Assembly (NCBI RefSeq): GCF_001975225.1
Contig: NZ_CP019445.1
Coordinates: forward strand, 2,356,001-2,420,000
From: Kosakonia cowanii JCM 10956 = DSM 18146
GTDB taxonomy: Bacteria > Pseudomonadota > Gammaproteobacteria > Enterobacterales > Enterobacteriaceae
Reading direction: 5' to 3'
DNA: 64,000 nt
The notes under the pieces were generated by a model. That model saw only the letters and a list, made by a program, of their open reading frames with translations, had not been told where the DNA came from and made no database searches. Position numbers and translations under genes: made by a program. Positions 1-11,757 of the stretch are shown here, one piece after another (positions within the stretch are counted from its first letter, which is position 1; each line of letters begins with the position of its first letter).

Positions 1-843
1 TACGCCGCCCCACAGCGCGCCGATAATCGTCGCCACCAGCCCTAAGCTTTTATTCACCATCCCGACATCGCCGGGGTCGAAACCGACACCACGTATAAGG
101 AAGAGAGTGGTCAGGCTCATGGCAAACGCGTCACCGAGCTTATAAAGGACAATCAGCAGCAGGATCAGCCAGGCGTTGTTGCGCCCGAAGAAATCGCGCA
201 GCGGCGCAACCACCGCTTCTTCAAGAGATCGCGGCGCAGGAATGGTGCCCACCGGCTCCGGCGCGCGCAGCGTGGCAATAATGCAGGGGATCATCAGTGC
301 CGCCATCAGCCAGTACATCCCTTGCCAGCCCAGCCAGCGATCCGCCAGCCATAGCGCCAGACCGCCGGAAATCAGCATTGCCAGGCGGTAACCGAGCACG
401 CTTATCGCCGCGCCCGCGCCGCGCTCTTCGGCTGAGAGCACATCCGTTTTCCAGGCATCAAAAACAATGTCCTGCGACGCCGAGCAGAAGGCGATAACCA
501 CCGCCAGCGCCGCCATCCAGCGCAGATCGCTGGCAGGCTGTAAAAAGCCCATCGCGGCAATGGCGATCAGGAGCGCAACCTGCGTTAGCAGCAGCCAACC
601 GCGGCGGCGTCCTAAAAAGGAGGGGGTATAGCGATCCATCGCCGGTGACCAGAGAAACTTAAAGACGTAGGCCTGGCCGACCAGCGAGAAGAAACCAATG
701 GTTTTGACATCAACGCCTGCGACGGTTATCCACGCCTGTAACGTGCCGCTGGTGAGGGCGAGAGGTAAACCGGAGGCAAAGCCGAGCATCAGCAAAATCG
801 CTGATTTAGGCTGCGTGAAAATGCGTAAGTAGTGACTGGACAT
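1..843 (-). CDS. ampG: AmpG muropeptide permease, N-terminal 281 residues (cut by window edge)
   Basis: AmpG is an inner-membrane major-facilitator permease that imports GlcNAc-anhydroMurNAc peptides released during cell-wall turnover, feeding peptidoglycan recycling and AmpC induction signalling. The reading frame opens at the ATG at 843 and stays open to the window edge, so the C-terminal part (the K-12 protein has 491 residues) is missing. The start MSSHYLRIFTQP and the segments GFASGLPLALTSGTLQAW and FLWSPAMDRY match E. coli AmpG almost exactly. Hydrophobic segments alternate with short basic loops, as expected for the first transmembrane half. It lies 43 bases downstream of yajG on the same strand, so the two are probably co-transcribed. 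Confidence 0.95.
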   Translation of the reverse strand, partial: MSSHYLRIFTQPKSAILLMLGFASGLPLALTSGTLQAWITVAGVDVKTIGFFSLVGQAYVFKFLWSPAMDRYTPSFLGRRRGWLLLTQVALLIAIAAMGFLQPASDLRWMAALAVVIAFCSASQDIVFDAWKTDVLSAEERGAGAAISVLGYRLAMLISGGLALWLADRWLGWQGMYWLMAALMIPCIIATLRAPEPVGTIPAPRSLEEAVVAPLRDFFGRNNAWLILLLIVLYKLGDAFAMSLTTLFLIRGVGFDPGDVGMVNKSLGLVATIIGALWGGV

Positions 844-886
844 GGCAGCTCAGCTGGCCCGGCGGAACCGGGCCAGTGCAGAGAGA

Positions 887-1465
887 TTAACGGGCGTTCT
901 GCTTGATGAAATCGTGGATGGTGGTGTCCTGAGACATATCCGCGATGGTGTCGGTCAACACGCTGTTAACCGCATTGGTGATCTTTTCGTTGGTCGCCTG
1001 GAAAGCGCCTTCCACGTTATAGCTGGCGCGGTAGTTTTTCGTCAGCTTGTTGCCATTGGCAGCGGTGGCAATGATCGCGATATCTGCTTTGGTGGCGATG
1101 TTGTAACGCACGTTGCCCTGAGAGACGTCAGCATAGAGCTGGTTAACGATGATCTGCAGGTTAACCGCGCCGTTCGGCCCAATCATATAACCGCGTGCGG
1201 TCATCTGCTTCTCCAGCACTTCCTGCAGCAGGAAGCGCAGATCGCGCGATGCTGTCAGGGTTACCAGTTGGTTATCACGGGTGACTTTCGCCAGCGCCTG
1301 ATCCGGACGCTGATCGGCACCGTTAATGCTGACCGTTACGCCCATCAGGCTCGGATCTTGTTGCGGAAGGGTAATTTTCGGTGTGACGTCAAGGGTGGTC
1401 GGCGGAGTTGCGCAGCCAGCCAGCATAAATAAAGCAACCAACGGGAAGAGGAGTTTCTTAATCAT
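887..1465 (-). CDS. yajG: YajG family lipoprotein
   Basis: This is a 192-residue predicted lipoprotein of the YajG family, whose molecular role is not established. The N-terminus MIKKLLFPLVALFMLAGC is a lipoprotein signal peptide with lipobox LAGC, so Cys18 should be acylated. The following residues (ATPP) lack an Asp at +2, which favours outer-membrane sorting. The rest is a soluble alpha/beta domain without recognisable catalytic motifs. It is upstream of ampG on the same strand and divergent from bolA. That order is the same as in E. coli and suggests a link with the cell envelope, but this is inference only. Confidence 0.93.
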   Translation of the reverse strand: MIKKLLFPLVALFMLAGCATPPTTLDVTPKITLPQQDPSLMGVTVSINGADQRPDQALAKVTRDNQLVTLTASRDLRFLLQEVLEKQMTARGYMIGPNGAVNLQIIVNQLYADVSQGNVRYNIATKADIAIIATAANGNKLTKNYRASYNVEGAFQATNEKITNAVNSVLTDTIADMSQDTTIHDFIKQNAR

Positions 1466-1689
1466 GTTCAGGCTCTCAAGGCTCTAAGCTTCTGGGAAAA
1501 ATTGTCGCCATCATAACATTGCCGTTGTTAAGAGGAAGTCCTCAACGCATGTAAATTCATCGTGTTGTGTTTTTTTTCAGCGCCCGTAACATCTTCAAAC
1601 GCGATCCCGGCCCCAAATGTCCAGGTTTTCCCTGAAGATTATGCCGTTGGACGCAAAAGCGCGACAAAGGCTAAATTTTTGTTGTCTTA

Positions 1690-1718
1690 TTGTAACGGAG
1701 ACGGTAAAAGCGGCTAAC
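1690..1718 (+). promoter_or_regulatory. bolA: bolA gearbox-type promoter
   Basis: TTGTAA at 1690-1695 and CGGCTAAC at 1711-1718, 15 bases apart, resemble the gearbox consensus (CTGCAA and CGGCAAGT). They sit about 45 bases upstream of the bolA start, where the growth-phase-regulated bolA1p promoter lies in E. coli. The flanking sequence is also strongly conserved with K-12. Assignment is by similarity. Confidence 0.6.
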
Positions 1719-1762
1719 ATTTAAAGGGATAGCTGGTATCTCAGCGTTGTCGGAGGCGTACC

Positions 1763-2080
1763 ATGATGATGCGTGATCAAATAGAATCAAAACTGAAGGC
1801 GGCATTTGAGCCTGTTTTCCTCGACGTTGTGGATGAAAGTTACCGTCACAACGTTCCCGCGGGTTCGGAAAGCCATTTCAAAGTGGTGCTGGTGAGCGAC
1901 TGCTTCACCGGTGAACGTTTCCTCAACCGCCACCGCATGATTTACGGTACCCTGGCAGATGAGCTGGCGACGAAAATTCATGCGCTCGCGCTGCATACCT
2001 ACACCCTGAAAGAGTGGGAGGGGCTACAGGATACCCTGTTGACCTCGCCAGCCTGCCGCGGCGCAGGGACTCTCGCCTAG
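1763..2080 (+). CDS. bolA: BolA family iron-sulfur/transcription regulator
   Basis: BolA is a small stationary-phase and stress-induced protein. It partners with monothiol glutaredoxin GrxD in iron-sulfur metabolism and also acts as a morphology-related transcription regulator. The product has 105 residues, the same as E. coli BolA. It carries the hallmark block [19 protein letters not shown], the invariant HALALHTYT segment and the tail SPACRGAG. Three ATG codons occur in tandem at 1763-1771. The first is chosen because it gives the family length and lies 7 bases after the Shine-Dalgarno sequence GGAGG (1752-1755). It is monocistronic, with its own promoter and terminator, and diverges from yajG. 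Confidence 0.96.
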   Translation: MMMRDQIESKLKAAFEPVFLDVVDESYRHNVPAGSESHFKVVLVSDCFTGERFLNRHRMIYGTLADELATKIHALALHTYTLKEWEGLQDTLLTSPACRGAGTLA

Positions 2081-2135
2081 AAAACCGGGTTGCAACGCGC
2101 TGAACTTTTCCAGTATGTTGCATGCAGTTAATGTG

Positions 2136-2163
2136 AAAACGGCCTGCGGGCCGTTTTGTTTTG
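2136..2163 (+). terminator. Rho-independent terminator after bolA
   Basis: AAAACGGCC (2136-2144) pairs with GGCCGTTTT (2149-2157) around a TGCG loop and is followed by a T-rich tail. The remaining stretch up to tig at 2430 holds no ORF of note. It presumably contains the tig promoter and 5' leader. Confidence 0.85.
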
Positions 2164-2420
2164 TCTGAAATTTGAGCGAGAAGCGCCCCTTTGTGAGCAA
2201 AATTGCTTCAGAAGTGTGAAAAATGACGCACCGTTGCGCTATTACCGTTCTCGACTCATATCTGCGATGCCGCTATAATGCGGCGTCTTATTTTTCGGAA
2301 TGTCTTCGGGGTGATTCTGACGACAGGGAATGTATATCTGATTTGAGAGAGCATCCCGGTTCTGCAAAGCGAGAGGTTTGCTGCGCAGGGTAGAGTTGAC
2401 CGAGCACTGTGATTTTTTGA

Positions 2421-3728
<1,308 letters not shown>

Positions 3729-3755
3729 TCGTTTTCTGCGATAGCTAAAAGTAAT

Positions 3756-3793
3756 AAGCCCGTCACCTGCTTGCTGGTGGCGGGCTTTTTTTA
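3756..3793 (+). terminator. Rho-independent terminator after tig
   Basis: AAGCCCGTCACC (3756-3767) pairs with GGTGGCGGGCTT (3776-3787), with one G-U pair, and is followed by a run of T. Confidence 0.9.
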
Positions 3794-3864
3794 TCGTATT
3801 GGCTTTATCAGAACTGTGCTAAAAGCGTGTTTCAGGGTTAGCGTAACAGCAAAAGATTGTTATG

Positions 3865-3894
3865 CTTGAAAACATGCGTGGTCATCCCCACTAA
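3865..3894 (+). promoter_or_regulatory. clpP: Candidate sigma-32 heat-shock promoter for clpP
   Basis: CTTGAAA at 3865-3871 matches the sigma-32 -35 element. CCCCACTAA at 3886-3894, 14 bases further on, resembles its -10 element (CCCCATnT). It lies about 120 bases upstream of clpP, a known heat-shock gene in E. coli. Assignment is by motif only. Confidence 0.55.
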
Positions 3895-4013
3895 AGAGGG
3901 TGGCAGGAAAGACTCTGGCTGATAATCCGTCCGTGAGGGGTCGTAGTCAGACCTCTTTCACTCAAGTACAATCAGTGCAGCAAGTTTGTTAATTTTTTAT
4001 CCAGGAGACGGAA

Positions 4014-4637
4014 ATGTCATACAGCGGCGAACGAGACAACTTTGCACCCCATATGGCCCTGGTGCCAATGGTTATTGAACAGACCTCCCGCGGTGAGCGC
4101 TCTTTCGATATTTACTCCCGTCTTCTCAAGGAACGCGTAATTTTCCTGACCGGTCAGGTCGAAGACCATATGGCCAACCTGATCGTGGCGCAAATGCTGT
4201 TTCTCGAAGCAGAGAACCCGGAAAAAGATATCTATCTCTACATTAACTCTCCGGGCGGCGTGATCACGGCAGGTATGTCTATTTATGACACCATGCAATT
4301 TATTAAACCGGACGTCAGCACCATCTGTATGGGCCAGGCCGCGTCAATGGGCGCATTCCTGCTGACGGCTGGCGCAAAAGGCAAGCGCTTCTGCCTGCCG
4401 AATTCACGCGTGATGATCCATCAGCCGCTGGGCGGCTATCAGGGTCAGGCGACGGATATCGAAATCCACGCGCGTGAGATCCTGAAAGTGAAAGGGCGCA
4501 TGAATGAACTTATGGCGCATCACACGGGTCAATCCTTAGAACAAATTGAGCGTGATACCGAGCGTGACCGCTTCCTTGCCGCGCAAGAAGCAGTTGATTA
4601 CGGGCTGGTTGACTCAATTTTGACCCATCGTAACTAA
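4014..4637 (+). CDS. clpP: ATP-dependent Clp protease proteolytic subunit ClpP
   Basis: ClpP forms the barrel-shaped 14-mer serine peptidase that degrades substrates unfolded by ClpX or ClpA. The 207-residue precursor has the same length as in E. coli, where a 14-residue propeptide is removed autocatalytically ([14 protein letters not shown], then ALVPMVIEQ). Catalytic residues are visible: Ser111 in GQAASMGAF, His136 in MIHQPLGG and Asp185 near the C-terminus. The start is supported by the Shine-Dalgarno sequence CAGGAGACGGAA. clpX follows 124 bases downstream on the same strand, so the protease and its unfoldase are made together. Confidence 0.98.
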   Translation: MSYSGERDNFAPHMALVPMVIEQTSRGERSFDIYSRLLKERVIFLTGQVEDHMANLIVAQMLFLEAENPEKDIYLYINSPGGVITAGMSIYDTMQFIKPDVSTICMGQAASMGAFLLTAGAKGKRFCLPNSRVMIHQPLGGYQGQATDIEIHAREILKVKGRMNELMAHHTGQSLEQIERDTERDRFLAAQEAVDYGLVDSILTHRN

Positions 4638-4761
4638 TGCTCAGTCCGCATTGGCCGCTATACTTTCCAGTGCAAGCGGCGTAATGCCTGAGTAACGTTT
4701 TGCGCCTGGAATGGCATTTGCGTCGTCGTGTGGCGCAAAGAACAGAAAAGAGGTTTTACTC

Positions 4762-6036
4762 ATGACAGATAAACGCAAAGATGGTTCGGGCAAACTGTTG
4801 TACTGCTCTTTTTGCGGCAAAAGCCAGCATGAAGTGCGTAAACTGATCGCCGGACCGTCCGTGTATATCTGCGACGAATGTGTGGATCTGTGTAACGACA
4901 TTATTCGCGAAGAGATTAAAGAAGTTGCGCCGCACCGCGAGCGCAGCGCACTGCCGACGCCGCATGAAATCCGCCACCATCTCGATGACTATGTTATCGG
5001 TCAGGAGCAGGCGAAAAAGGTGCTGGCGGTGGCGGTTTACAACCACTACAAACGCCTGCGCAACGGCGACACCAGCAACGGTGTTGAACTGGGCAAAAGT
5101 AACATTCTGCTGATCGGGCCGACCGGTTCCGGTAAAACGCTGCTGGCGGAAACGCTGGCGCGCCTGCTTGATGTACCGTTCACCATGGCGGATGCCACCA
5201 CGCTTACTGAAGCGGGCTACGTTGGTGAAGATGTGGAAAACATCATTCAGAAGCTGCTGCAGAAGTGTGACTACGATGTGCAGAAAGCCCAGCGCGGCAT
5301 CGTCTACATTGATGAGATCGATAAGATCTCCCGTAAGTCAGACAACCCGTCAATCACCCGTGACGTATCGGGCGAAGGCGTACAGCAGGCGCTGCTGAAG
5401 CTGATCGAAGGTACCGTTGCTGCGGTTCCGCCGCAGGGCGGTCGTAAGCATCCGCAGCAGGAGTTTTTGCAGGTTGATACCTCCAAAATCCTCTTTATCT
5501 GCGGTGGTGCTTTCGCCGGCCTCGATAAGGTGATCTCTCACCGTGTGGAAACCGGCTCCGGCATCGGTTTTGGCGCAACGGTGAAAGGAAAATCCGAAAA
5601 AGCGAAAGAGGGCGAGCTGCTGGCGCAGGTTGAACCGGAAGATTTGATCAAGTTTGGTCTGATCCCGGAGTTCATCGGTCGTCTGCCGGTTGTCGCTACG
5701 CTGAACGAGCTGAGCGAAGAAGCGCTGATCCAGATCCTTAAAGAGCCTAAAAACGCCCTGACTAAGCAGTATCAGGCGCTGTTTAATCTGGAAGGCGTCG
5801 ATCTGGAGTTCCGCGACGAAGCGCTGAACGCTATCGCCAAGAAAGCGATGAGCCGCAAAACCGGCGCCCGTGGTCTGCGCTCTATCGTAGAAGCCGCGCT
5901 GCTCGACACCATGTACGATCTGCCGTCTCTGGAAGACGTCGAGAAAGTGGTGATTGATGAGTCGGTAATCGAAGGGCAAACCAAGCCGCTGCTGATTTAC
6001 GGCAAGCCGGAAGCGCAGCAGGCATCTGGCGAATAA
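4762..6036 (+). CDS. clpX: ClpX, ATPase and unfoldase subunit of ClpXP
   Basis: ClpX is the AAA+ hexamer that recognises degrons, such as ssrA tags, unfolds the substrate and feeds it to ClpP. The frame is open upstream, but the start at 4762 ([11 protein letters not shown]) gives the family length of 424 residues and follows AGAGGTTTTACTC. The N-terminal zinc-binding domain has Cys15, Cys18, Cys37 and Cys40. Walker A (GPTGSGKT) is near residue 120, followed by the pore loop GYVG, Walker B (IVYIDEIDK) and the IGF loop (GSGIGFGA) that docks on ClpP. It is almost identical to the E. coli protein. Confidence 0.98.
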   Translation: MTDKRKDGSGKLLYCSFCGKSQHEVRKLIAGPSVYICDECVDLCNDIIREEIKEVAPHRERSALPTPHEIRHHLDDYVIGQEQAKKVLAVAVYNHYKRLRNGDTSNGVELGKSNILLIGPTGSGKTLLAETLARLLDVPFTMADATTLTEAGYVGEDVENIIQKLLQKCDYDVQKAQRGIVYIDEIDKISRKSDNPSITRDVSGEGVQQALLKLIEGTVAAVPPQGGRKHPQQEFLQVDTSKILFICGGAFAGLDKVISHRVETGSGIGFGATVKGKSEKAKEGELLAQVEPEDLIKFGLIPEFIGRLPVVATLNELSEEALIQILKEPKNALTKQYQALFNLEGVDLEFRDEALNAIAKKAMSRKTGARGLRSIVEAALLDTMYDLPSLEDVEKVVIDESVIEGQTKPLLIYGKPEAQQASGE

Positions 6037-6064
6037 TTCGTCAATTCATACAGTCAGTTAATCA

Positions 6065-6097
6065 AAAAGGGGGGATTTTATCTCCCCTTTTATTTTT
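6065..6097 (+). terminator. Rho-independent terminator after clpX
   Basis: AAAAGGGGGGA (6065-6075) pairs with TCTCCCCTTTT (6081-6091), followed by a T-rich tail, in the clpX-lon gap. Confidence 0.88.
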
Positions 6098-6106
6098 CCG
6101 ACTTCC

Positions 6107-6140
6107 CGGCGTTGAATGTGTGGGAAACATCCCCATATAC
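6107..6140 (+). promoter_or_regulatory. lon: lon sigma-32 heat-shock promoter
   Basis: The -35 region CGGCGTTGAA (6107-6116) and -10 region CCCCATATAC (6131-6140) are separated by 14 bases and agree closely with the well-known E. coli lon heat-shock promoter. The leader up to the lon start is also conserved. Confidence 0.85.
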
Positions 6141-6220
6141 TCCATTACATGTTAATGGTGCGTGTGGCACAGTCACGTCACCTTGATTACCTGGCGGACT
6201 TTAAACTAAGAGAGAGCTCT

Positions 6221-8575
6221 ATGAATCCTGAGCGTTCTGAACGCATTGAAATCCCCGTATTGCCGTTGCGCGATGTGGTGGTTTATCCGCACATGGTCAT
6301 CCCGTTATTTGTGGGGCGGGAAAAATCAATCCGTTGTCTTGAAGCAGCCATGGATCATGATAAAAAAATCATGCTGGTTGCGCAGAAAGAAGCGTCAACG
6401 GATGAGCCGGGTGTAAACGATCTTTTCACCGTCGGGACCGTGGCGTCTATTCTGCAAATGTTGAAACTGCCTGATGGCACTGTAAAAGTGCTGGTCGAGG
6501 GGCTTCAGCGCGCGCGCATTACTTCGCTTGCCGATAACGGCGAGCACTTCTCTGCGAAAGCGGAGTACCTGGACTCGCCGGCCATTGATGAGCGCGAGCA
6601 GGAAGTGCTGGTACGTACCGCGATCAGCCAGTTCGAAGGCTATATCAAGCTCAACAAAAAAATTCCGCCGGAAGTGCTGACGTCGCTGAACAGCATCGAC
6701 GATCCTGCACGTCTGGCTGACACCATTGCTGCGCATATGCCGCTGAAGCTGGCTGACAAGCAGTCGGTGCTGGAGATGTCCGACATCAACGAACGTCTTG
6801 AGTATCTGATGGCGATGATGGAGTCGGAGATCGATCTGCTGCAGGTTGAGAAACGCATTCGCAACCGCGTGAAAAAGCAGATGGAGAAATCCCAGCGCGA
6901 GTACTATCTGAATGAGCAGATGAAGGCCATCCAGAAAGAGCTCGGCGAGATGGATGACGCGCCGGACGAAAACGAAGCGCTGAAGCGTAAAATCGACGCG
7001 GCGAAAATGCCGAAAGAGGCCAAAGAGAAGGCCGAGTCCGAGCTGCAGAAGCTGAAAATGATGTCGCCGATGTCTGCGGAAGCAACCGTGGTACGCGGCT
7101 ATATCGAGTGGATGGTGCAGGTTCCGTGGAATGCGCGCAGCAAGGTCAAAAAAGATCTTCGCCAGGCGCAGGAAGTGCTGGATACCGACCACTACGGCTT
7201 AGAGCGCGTCAAAGACCGCATCCTTGAGTATCTTGCGGTTCAAAGCCGTATGAACAAACTCAAAGGGCCGATTCTCTGCCTGGTCGGGCCGCCGGGGGTA
7301 GGTAAAACCTCGCTCGGTCAATCCATCGCGAAAGCGACCGGCCGTAAATATATCCGTATGGCGCTGGGCGGCGTGCGTGATGAAGCAGAAATCCGTGGTC
7401 ACCGCCGCACTTACATCGGTTCTATGCCGGGTAAACTGATCCAGAAAATGGCAAAAGTTGGCGTTAAAAACCCGCTTTTCCTGCTGGATGAGATCGACAA
7501 AATGTCTTCCGACATGCGTGGCGATCCCGCTTCTGCGCTGCTGGAAGTGCTCGATCCTGAGCAGAACGTGGCGTTCAGCGATCACTACCTGGAAGTGGAT
7601 TACGATCTGAGCGACGTGATGTTTGTCGCCACGTCTAACTCCATGAACATTCCGGCACCGCTGCTGGACCGTATGGAAGTGATTCGCCTCTCCGGTTACA
7701 CCGAAGATGAGAAGCTGAACATTGCCAAACGCCACCTGCTGACCAAGCAGATTGAGCGTAACGCGCTGAAACCGAACGAACTGACGGTTGATGACAGTGC
7801 GATCGTCGGTATTATTCGCTACTACACTCGCGAAGCGGGCGTGCGTGGCCTGGAGCGTGAAATCTCGAAACTGTGCCGCAAGGCGGTGAAACAGCTGCTG
7901 CTGGATCCGTCCCTGAAGCATATCGAGATCAATGGCGATAACCTGAATGACTATCTCGGCGTTCAGCGCTACGACTACGGTCGTGCGGATGATGAAAACC
8001 GTGTAGGCCAGGTAACCGGTCTGGCGTGGACTGAAGTGGGCGGCGATCTGCTGACCATCGAAACCGCCTGCGTGCCGGGTAAAGGCAAGCTCACTTACAC
8101 CGGTTCGCTGGGTGAAGTGATGCAGGAGTCTATCCAGGCTGCATTGACCGTGGTGCGCGCGCGCGCAGAGAAGCTGGGTATCAACGGCGACTTCTACGAA
8201 AAACGCGACATCCACGTGCACGTGCCGGAAGGTGCGACGCCGAAAGATGGTCCGAGCGCCGGTATCGCCATGTGCACCGCGCTGGTCTCCTGCCTGACCG
8301 GTAACCCGGTTCGCGCCGACGTTGCGATGACGGGTGAGATCACCCTGCGCGGCCAGGTACTGCCGATTGGCGGTCTGAAAGAGAAACTGCTGGCAGCGCA
8401 TCGCGGCGGCATCAAAACCGTGCTGATTCCTTACGAAAATAAACGCGATTTGGAAGAAATTCCGGAAAACGTCATTGCCGATCTGGATATCCATCCGGTG
8501 AAACGTATTGAAGAAGTGCTGACGCTTGCCTTGCAGAATGCGCCGTTTGGCATGCAGGTCGCCACTGCAAAATAG
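6221..8575 (+). CDS. lon: Lon ATP-dependent protease
   Basis: Lon is a homo-oligomeric AAA+ serine protease that removes misfolded proteins and short-lived regulators such as SulA and RcsA. The start at 6221 ([12 protein letters not shown]), preceded by AAGAGAGAGC, gives 784 residues, the E. coli length. The N-terminal substrate-binding domain is followed by Walker A (GPPGVGKTS, about 356-364), Walker B (FLLDEIDKM) and the C-terminal peptidase domain. The peptidase has the Ser679-Lys722 dyad, in [11 protein letters not shown] and [10 protein letters not shown]. An ATG further upstream is in frame at 6116 but has no support from homologues. The gene has its own heat-shock promoter and terminator. 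Confidence 0.98.
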   Translation: MNPERSERIEIPVLPLRDVVVYPHMVIPLFVGREKSIRCLEAAMDHDKKIMLVAQKEASTDEPGVNDLFTVGTVASILQMLKLPDGTVKVLVEGLQRARITSLADNGEHFSAKAEYLDSPAIDEREQEVLVRTAISQFEGYIKLNKKIPPEVLTSLNSIDDPARLADTIAAHMPLKLADKQSVLEMSDINERLEYLMAMMESEIDLLQVEKRIRNRVKKQMEKSQREYYLNEQMKAIQKELGEMDDAPDENEALKRKIDAAKMPKEAKEKAESELQKLKMMSPMSAEATVVRGYIEWMVQVPWNARSKVKKDLRQAQEVLDTDHYGLERVKDRILEYLAVQSRMNKLKGPILCLVGPPGVGKTSLGQSIAKATGRKYIRMALGGVRDEAEIRGHRRTYIGSMPGKLIQKMAKVGVKNPLFLLDEIDKMSSDMRGDPASALLEVLDPEQNVAFSDHYLEVDYDLSDVMFVATSNSMNIPAPLLDRMEVIRLSGYTEDEKLNIAKRHLLTKQIERNALKPNELTVDDSAIVGIIRYYTREAGVRGLEREISKLCRKAVKQLLLDPSLKHIEINGDNLNDYLGVQRYDYGRADDENRVGQVTGLAWTEVGGDLLTIETACVPGKGKLTYTGSLGEVMQESIQAALTVVRARAEKLGINGDFYEKRDIHVHVPEGATPKDGPSAGIAMCTALVSCLTGNPVRADVAMTGEITLRGQVLPIGGLKEKLLAAHRGGIKTVLIPYENKRDLEEIPENVIADLDIHPVKRIEEVLTLALQNAPFGMQVATAK

Positions 8576-8605
8576 TGACCTCGCGCAAAGTGCGTAGAGA
8601 AATAT

Positions 8606-8644
8606 AAGGCTGGTGAGTGATTTCGCACTTGCCAGTCTTTTTTT
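8606..8644 (+). terminator. Rho-independent terminator after lon
   Basis: AAGGCTGGTGAGTG (8606-8619) pairs with CACTTGCCAGTCTT (8626-8639), with G-U pairs, followed by a T run. Confidence 0.85.
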
Positions 8645-8784
8645 GTATAGCTAATTTAGATTGCTGGTCGGCTATGTCATCATCAACTGATGTTGTAAGG
8701 GCATGACAGGCCTGTTATAACTGCTGCGCGGTCGCACTGCGAAGGATGTGGTGCGATATAAAATATAAAGAGAGGAAGAGAAGA

Positions 8785-9057
8785 GTGAATAAATCTCAAC
8801 TGATAGACAAGATTGCCGCTGGCGCTGACATTTCTAAAGCTGCCGCCGGACGCGCGTTAGATGCGTTAATTGCTTCTGTTACTGAATCTTTGCAATCCGG
8901 GGACGACGTAGCACTGGTTGGTTTCGGTACTTTTGCGGTTAAAGAGCGCGCTGCCCGTACTGGCCGCAACCCGCAAACCGGCAAAGAGATTACTATTGCT
9001 GCTGCCAAAGTCCCTGGCTTCCGCGCAGGTAAAGCGCTGAAAGACGCCGTGAACTAA
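8785..9057 (+). CDS. hupB: DNA-binding protein HU-beta
   Basis: HU-beta is a nucleoid-associated protein that forms HU heterodimers with HupA and bends DNA without sequence specificity. The true start is the GTG at 8785 (read as Met: [17 protein letters not shown]), as in E. coli. It follows the purine-rich AGAGGAAGAGAAGA and gives exactly 90 residues. The conserved DNA-binding arm contains [10 protein letters not shown], and GFGTF is present. It is located between lon and ppiD as in K-12, with terminators on both sides, so it is a single-gene unit. Confidence 0.97.
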   Translation: MNKSQLIDKIAAGADISKAAAGRALDALIASVTESLQSGDDVALVGFGTFAVKERAARTGRNPQTGKEITIAAAKVPGFRAGKALKDAVN

Positions 9058-9091
9058 GGACTTTCCCCACGCGGGGAGGGTGGCAACATAC

Positions 9092-9121
9092 AAGGGCACA
9101 TCGCGAGGTGTGCCTTTTTTA
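9092..9121 (+). terminator. Rho-independent terminator after hupB
   Basis: GGCACATC and GGTGTGCC pair around GCGA (about 9095-9114) and are followed by six T. Confidence 0.85.
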
Positions 9122-9266
9122 TTTTCGCAAAATCAATTTCTGCGAGTTTATGCGCGATGCGGGCTAACAATTGCACCGTTTTCTTGTCAAAATACGCGCT
9201 TACATGCAGCGGGCCTCGTGCGCTGCCTGAGATCTACAGTCACCTACAGCGGAGTGTTGTTACACC

Positions 9267-11141
9267 ATGATGGACAATTTACGCGCGGCGGCGAATCACG
9301 TCGTGCTCAAGATCATTCTGGGTTTGATTATCGTGTCATTCATTTTGACTGGCGTGGGTAACTACCTGATTGGCGGTAACAATAATTACGCCGCAAAAGT
9401 TAATGGCCAGGAAATTGGCCGTGCGCAGTTTGAAAATGCGGTAACCAGCGAACGCAACCGTATGGCGGAGAAGCTGGGTGACCAGTTCTCGGAGCTGGCC
9501 GCAAACGAAAACTACATGAAATCCGTACGCCAGCAGGTGCTCAATCGCATGATTGATGAAGCTTTGCTGGATCAATACGCGAAGAAGCTTGGCCTCGATA
9601 TCAGCGATGAGCAGGTCAAAAACGCTATCTTCTCTACCGATGCTTTCAAGTCTGACGGCAAGTTCGATAATAACCGCTTCAACGCCCTCGTTAACCGTAT
9701 GGGCATGAGCGCCGATCAATACGCGCAGGCGCTGCGCAACCAGCTTATCTCTCAGCAACTGATCAACGCCGTTGCCGGCACCGATTTTATGCTCAAAGGC
9801 GAGACCGACGAGCTGGCGGCGCTGGTATCCCAGCAGCGCGTCGTGCGCCAGGCGGTGATTGATGTGAACGCGCTGGCAGCAAAACAGACGGTCAGCGATG
9901 ACGAGATCGCCAGCTATTACGACCAGAACAAGAGCCGTTTTATTGCGCCGGAGCAGTTCCGCGTAAGCTACATCAAGCTTGATGCGGCAGCGATGCAGGA
10001 AAACGCCACCGACGCACAGATTCAGGCTTACTACGACGAGCATAAGGATCAGTTCACTCAGCCGCAGCGTAATCGTTACAGCGTCATCCAGACCAAAACG
10101 GAAGATGAAGCGAAAGCGGTGATCGACGAGCTGAAAAAAGGCGCTGACTTTGCTGCCCTGGCGAAGGCGAAATCCGCCGACATCATCTCTGCCCGTAACG
10201 GCGGTGACATGGGCTGGCTGGAAGAGTCCACCACCCCGGACGAACTGAAAAACGCCGGTCTGAAAGAGAAAGGCCAGCTCTCAGGCCCGATTAAATCCTC
10301 CGTTGGCTACCTGGTGGCGCGTCTGGATGATATTCAGCCTGCCGTTGTCAAACCGCTGAACGAAGTACGCGATGAACTGGCGGCGAAAGTGAAGCATGAA
10401 AATGCGCTGGATGCCTGGTTCGCGCTGCAGCGTAAAGTGAGCGAAGCGGCAACTAACGATAACGAATCTCTGGCCGGTGCTGAACAGGTTTCAGGTACCA
10501 AAGCGGTGCAGACCGAGTGGTTTACCCGCGACAACCTGCCGGAAGAGCTGAACTTCAAACCGGTGAGCGATGCGATTTTCAACGGCGGTCTGGTAGGTCA
10601 GAACGGCTCGCCTGGCAACAACTCCGATATCATCACCGTTGATGGCGATCGCGCGTTCGTATTGCGTGTTACCGACCATAAAGCGGAAGCGATTAAGCCG
10701 CTGGCGGAAGTGAAAGCGCAGGTCACGGATATCGTTAAGCATGATAAAGCTGAGCAGCAGGCGAAGCTGGATGCCGACAAACTGGTTGAAGCGCTGAAAG
10801 CGGGCAAAGGCGACGACGCGATGAAAGCCGCTGGTCTGAGCTTCGGCGAAGCGAAAACTCTGGCGCGCCTCGGACAGGATCCGGTTGCAACCGCCGCCTT
10901 TAACCTGCCACTGCCGGCGAAGGATAAACCCTCCTACGGCAGCACCACCGATCAGCAGCGTAATGTTGTGATCATAGCGCTGGACGAAGTGAAAGCAGGC
11001 GAAATGCCGGAAGCGCAGAAGAAAGCGATGATGCAGGGCGTGACGCAGAATAACGCGCAAATCGCCTTTGAAGCGCTGATGAGCAACCTGCGTAAAGAAG
11101 CCAAAATCAAACTGGGCGATACCTCAGAACAGCAGCAGTAA
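9267..11141 (+). CDS. ppiD: PpiD, membrane-anchored periplasmic chaperone
   Basis: PpiD sits in the inner membrane with its bulk in the periplasm, next to the SecYEG translocon, and assists proteins as they emerge. The 624-residue product (K-12: 623) has one N-terminal membrane anchor, about residues 14-33 (VVLKIILGLIIVSFILTGVG). A SurA-like chaperone region follows (FENAVTSERNRM to GKFDNNRF), then a parvulin-like domain at about 265-355 (RYSVIQTKTEDEA, NGGDMGWLEES). The family has little or no isomerase activity. The start ATG at 9267 matches MMDNLRAAANHVVLK in homologues. Confidence 0.97.
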   Translation: MMDNLRAAANHVVLKIILGLIIVSFILTGVGNYLIGGNNNYAAKVNGQEIGRAQFENAVTSERNRMAEKLGDQFSELAANENYMKSVRQQVLNRMIDEALLDQYAKKLGLDISDEQVKNAIFSTDAFKSDGKFDNNRFNALVNRMGMSADQYAQALRNQLISQQLINAVAGTDFMLKGETDELAALVSQQRVVRQAVIDVNALAAKQTVSDDEIASYYDQNKSRFIAPEQFRVSYIKLDAAAMQENATDAQIQAYYDEHKDQFTQPQRNRYSVIQTKTEDEAKAVIDELKKGADFAALAKAKSADIISARNGGDMGWLEESTTPDELKNAGLKEKGQLSGPIKSSVGYLVARLDDIQPAVVKPLNEVRDELAAKVKHENALDAWFALQRKVSEAATNDNESLAGAEQVSGTKAVQTEWFTRDNLPEELNFKPVSDAIFNGGLVGQNGSPGNNSDIITVDGDRAFVLRVTDHKAEAIKPLAEVKAQVTDIVKHDKAEQQAKLDADKLVEALKAGKGDDAMKAAGLSFGEAKTLARLGQDPVATAAFNLPLPAKDKPSYGSTTDQQRNVVIIALDEVKAGEMPEAQKKAMMQGVTQNNAQIAFEALMSNLRKEAKIKLGDTSEQQQ

Positions 11142-11183
11142 CGGGAAGCTTCTCCCAAAAAAAGGTAACGCTCTGCAATACAT

Positions 11184-11207
11184 AAAGGCCGCTTTCGCGG
11201 CCTTTTC
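11184..11207 (+). terminator. Rho-independent terminator after ppiD
   Basis: AAAGGCCGC (11184-11192) pairs with GCGGCCTTT (11197-11205) around a TTTC loop. The T tail is short. Confidence 0.8.
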
Positions 11208-11269
11208 CATTTCTGCTGTTTGCCCTTTGTAGACATTTTCTGCCCTGGTTATGCTCCGCTGCGAGTTAA

Positions 11270-11662
<393 letters not shown>

Positions 11663-11757
11663 GCTGCTTGCGTAGTCGCTAATTTTTGCCAGAATTAGGA
11701 GGTCATACCAGTATGACCTCTGTCTCTATAACTATAAACAGTAAAGGTTAACGCGCT

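Noticed and set aside
6116..6220. N-terminally extended Lon from the upstream ATG
   Set aside because: The extra 35 codons cover the heat-shock promoter region and leader. The conserved start with Shine-Dalgarno is at 6221.
7199..8494. 431-codon open frame antisense to lon
   Set aside because: Same situation. The frame is complementary to the strongly conserved Lon ATPase and protease domains.
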